Assembly: GCA_039798745.1 (NCBI GenBank)
Contig: JBDKFK010000018.1
Coordinates: 1 to 29,923, forward strand
Direction of reading: 5' to 3'
DNA: 29,923 bases
Source of the DNA: JBDKFK01 sp039798745
GTDB lineage: Bacteria > Patescibacteriota > Microgenomatia > UBA1406 > GWC2-37-13
Within the stretch, counting starts at the first letter, position 1. Every line of letters begins with the position of its first letter. Position numbers and translations under genes: made by a program. This document shows, in pieces, positions 29,147 through 29,923 of the stretch. The notes beneath the pieces are model-generated. The model saw only the letters and a program-made list of their open reading frames with translations. It was not told where the DNA came from and did no database searches.

Positions 29147-29923
29147 ATGACCCAAAAAAAGCCTTCCGTGAATAAACCAGATGCCAAAAATGGCAAACCG
29201 AGTAAAGTTCAAAAAATAGCTGAGTTTAATTTTAACTTTAACGCAAAAACAATTTTCATCGTCCTCTTCGCCTGTATCTTTTTCTTCTATATTTTTTCAA
29301 GTATTTCCAAAGAAGTAAAAAAAGCGGTACCCGAAAAACCACTTACCAGTGTTGTACAAGATATTAAAGCAAAAAAAGTTGATCAGGTGGATATAATCGA
29401 CAATAAGATAATTGTCTATTATAACAATAAGAACCTTGCTATTACCTACAAAGAGCCAAGCGCAAGCTTTTTCGAGACACTCCAGTCATCGGGAGTGAAT
29501 CCTTCCTCAATCAAGATAAATGTAAAAGACACACAGGGCTCAGCGGGTCTTATAAACTTTCTAGGCAACCTTATTCCTACCATTCTTATGGTAGCCTTTT
29601 TCATCTTTCTTTTCAGACAGGCAAAAGGCGCCCAGGAATCGGTCTTTTCATTTGGACAGTCTCGCGCGAAAAAATTTAACAAGGATCTTCCAAAAACCAC
29701 CTTCGCCGATGTTGCAGGTGTAGATGAAGCCAAGAAAGAACTCGAAGAAATAGTAGACTTCCTTAAACATCCCGATAAATACAAAAAACTTGGTGCACGT
29801 ACACCAAAAGGTCTTATTCTCATAGGACCGGCCGGATCAGGTAAGACACTTCTTGCCAAAGCCATTGCAGGCGAAGCGAACACACCGTTCTTCTCTATAG
29901 CAGGTTCAGAGTTTATGGAGATG
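29147..29923 (+). CDS. ftsH: Membrane ATP-dependent zinc protease FtsH (5' part)
   Basis: The first 259 codons; the gene runs off the window before the zinc protease domain. Layout: a polar Lys-rich N-terminus of about 30 residues, TM1 (TIFIVLFACIFFFYIFSSI, about 35-53), a small external domain (about 65-125), TM2 (LIPTILMVAFFIFLFRQAKG, about 141-160), then the AAA+ domain starting TTFADVAGVDEAKKELEEIVDFL and Walker A GPAGSGKTLLAKAIAGEA. The usual Walker A is GPPGTGKT; Ala and Ser replace Pro and Thr, which should still bind ATP. FtsH degrades membrane and short-lived soluble proteins. Read from its own near-leaderless promoter, divergent from tsaC-tsaE. Confidence 0.95.
   Translation, partial: MTQKKPSVNKPDAKNGKPSKVQKIAEFNFNFNAKTIFIVLFACIFFFYIFSSISKEVKKAVPEKPLTSVVQDIKAKKVDQVDIIDNKIIVYYNNKNLAITYKEPSASFFETLQSSGVNPSSIKINVKDTQGSAGLINFLGNLIPTILMVAFFIFLFRQAKGAQESVFSFGQSRAKKFNKDLPKTTFADVAGVDEAKKELEEIVDFLKHPDKYKKLGARTPKGLILIGPAGSGKTLLAKAIAGEANTPFFSIAGSEFMEM

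Noticed and set aside
29101..29196. N-terminal extension of the TsaC-TsaE protein
   Set aside because: It would overlap ftsH on the other strand, cross both promoters and add residues unlike TsaC.
1..29923. UGA recoding as in Gracilibacteria/Absconditabacteria
   Set aside because: lon, tsaD and korB end properly at TGA, and conserved frames have no internal TGA.
1..29923. CRISPR array, prophage or insertion sequence with transposase
   Set aside because: No regularly spaced repeats, Cas, phage structural or transposase motifs were seen; only the short inverted-repeat element at 13021-13150.

Overview
The window looks like chromosomal DNA of a bacterium with compact genes. My best guess is a member of the Patescibacteria/CPR, possibly Microgenomates-like. 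This is inferred from the mix of a minimal SUF system, a fused 2-oxoacid:ferredoxin oxidoreductase, a FemX-like transferase, a long glycosyltransferase run and short intergenic gaps; no rRNA or ribosomal protein is present to prove it. TGA is a normal stop (lon, tsaD and korB end in it), which argues against the code-25 lineages Gracilibacteria and Absconditabacteria.

Layout. 1-1200: two minus-strand genes of unknown function that share a C-terminal module. 1269-3611: rarA, then an exported basic protein and a membrane-anchored acidic protein. 3608-6164: a TrpR-like regulator (YerC/YecD family) divergent from a two-gene cassette made of a CntK-like amino-acid racemase fused to a GNAT acetyltransferase, plus a VanX-type D,D-dipeptidase; a perfect 20-bp palindrome lies between the divergent promoters. 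6172-6744: a cupin and a CAU tRNA, both minus strand. 6851-15283: a plus-strand envelope polysaccharide cluster (GT2, O-antigen ligase/polymerase-like protein, GT-C enzyme, three GT4 enzymes, FemX-like protein), interrupted by a 130-bp inverted-repeat element. 15345-16317: two minus-strand genes of unknown function. 16528-18984: lon. 19092-26936, all minus: Rrf2/IscR-like regulator, sufC, sufB, short sufD, sufS, sufU, ferredoxin, zinc ribbon, korA, korB. 26985-29100: tsaD and a tsaC-tsaE fusion. 29147-end: 5' part of ftsH.

The genes fall into two visible classes. Housekeeping and glycosyltransferase genes have no Shine-Dalgarno sequence; eight of them have a -10 box (often TGnTATAAT-like) only 6-10 nt before the ATG, so they are predicted to be read from leaderless or nearly leaderless mRNA, and several operon junctions read TAA-T-ATG. 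The accessory genes (35-1111, 4132-6164, 15345-16317) are mostly richer in GC; they or their operons start with clear GGAGG/AAAGGAG sites and, where a promoter can be seen, have longer leaders.

How genes work together: the SUF proteins build Fe-S clusters, and their neighbours (ferredoxin, KorB) are Fe-S proteins, so cluster assembly, a cluster-sensing regulator and main clients are grouped. The glycosyltransferases, ligase and FemX-like protein would build and attach surface glycans or peptidoglycan branches. TsaD with TsaC-TsaE makes t6A37 on tRNAs. Lon and FtsH are the two ATP-dependent proteases. The strongest candidate for an undescribed system is the racemase-GNAT/dipeptidase cassette with its TrpR-like regulator and palindrome.
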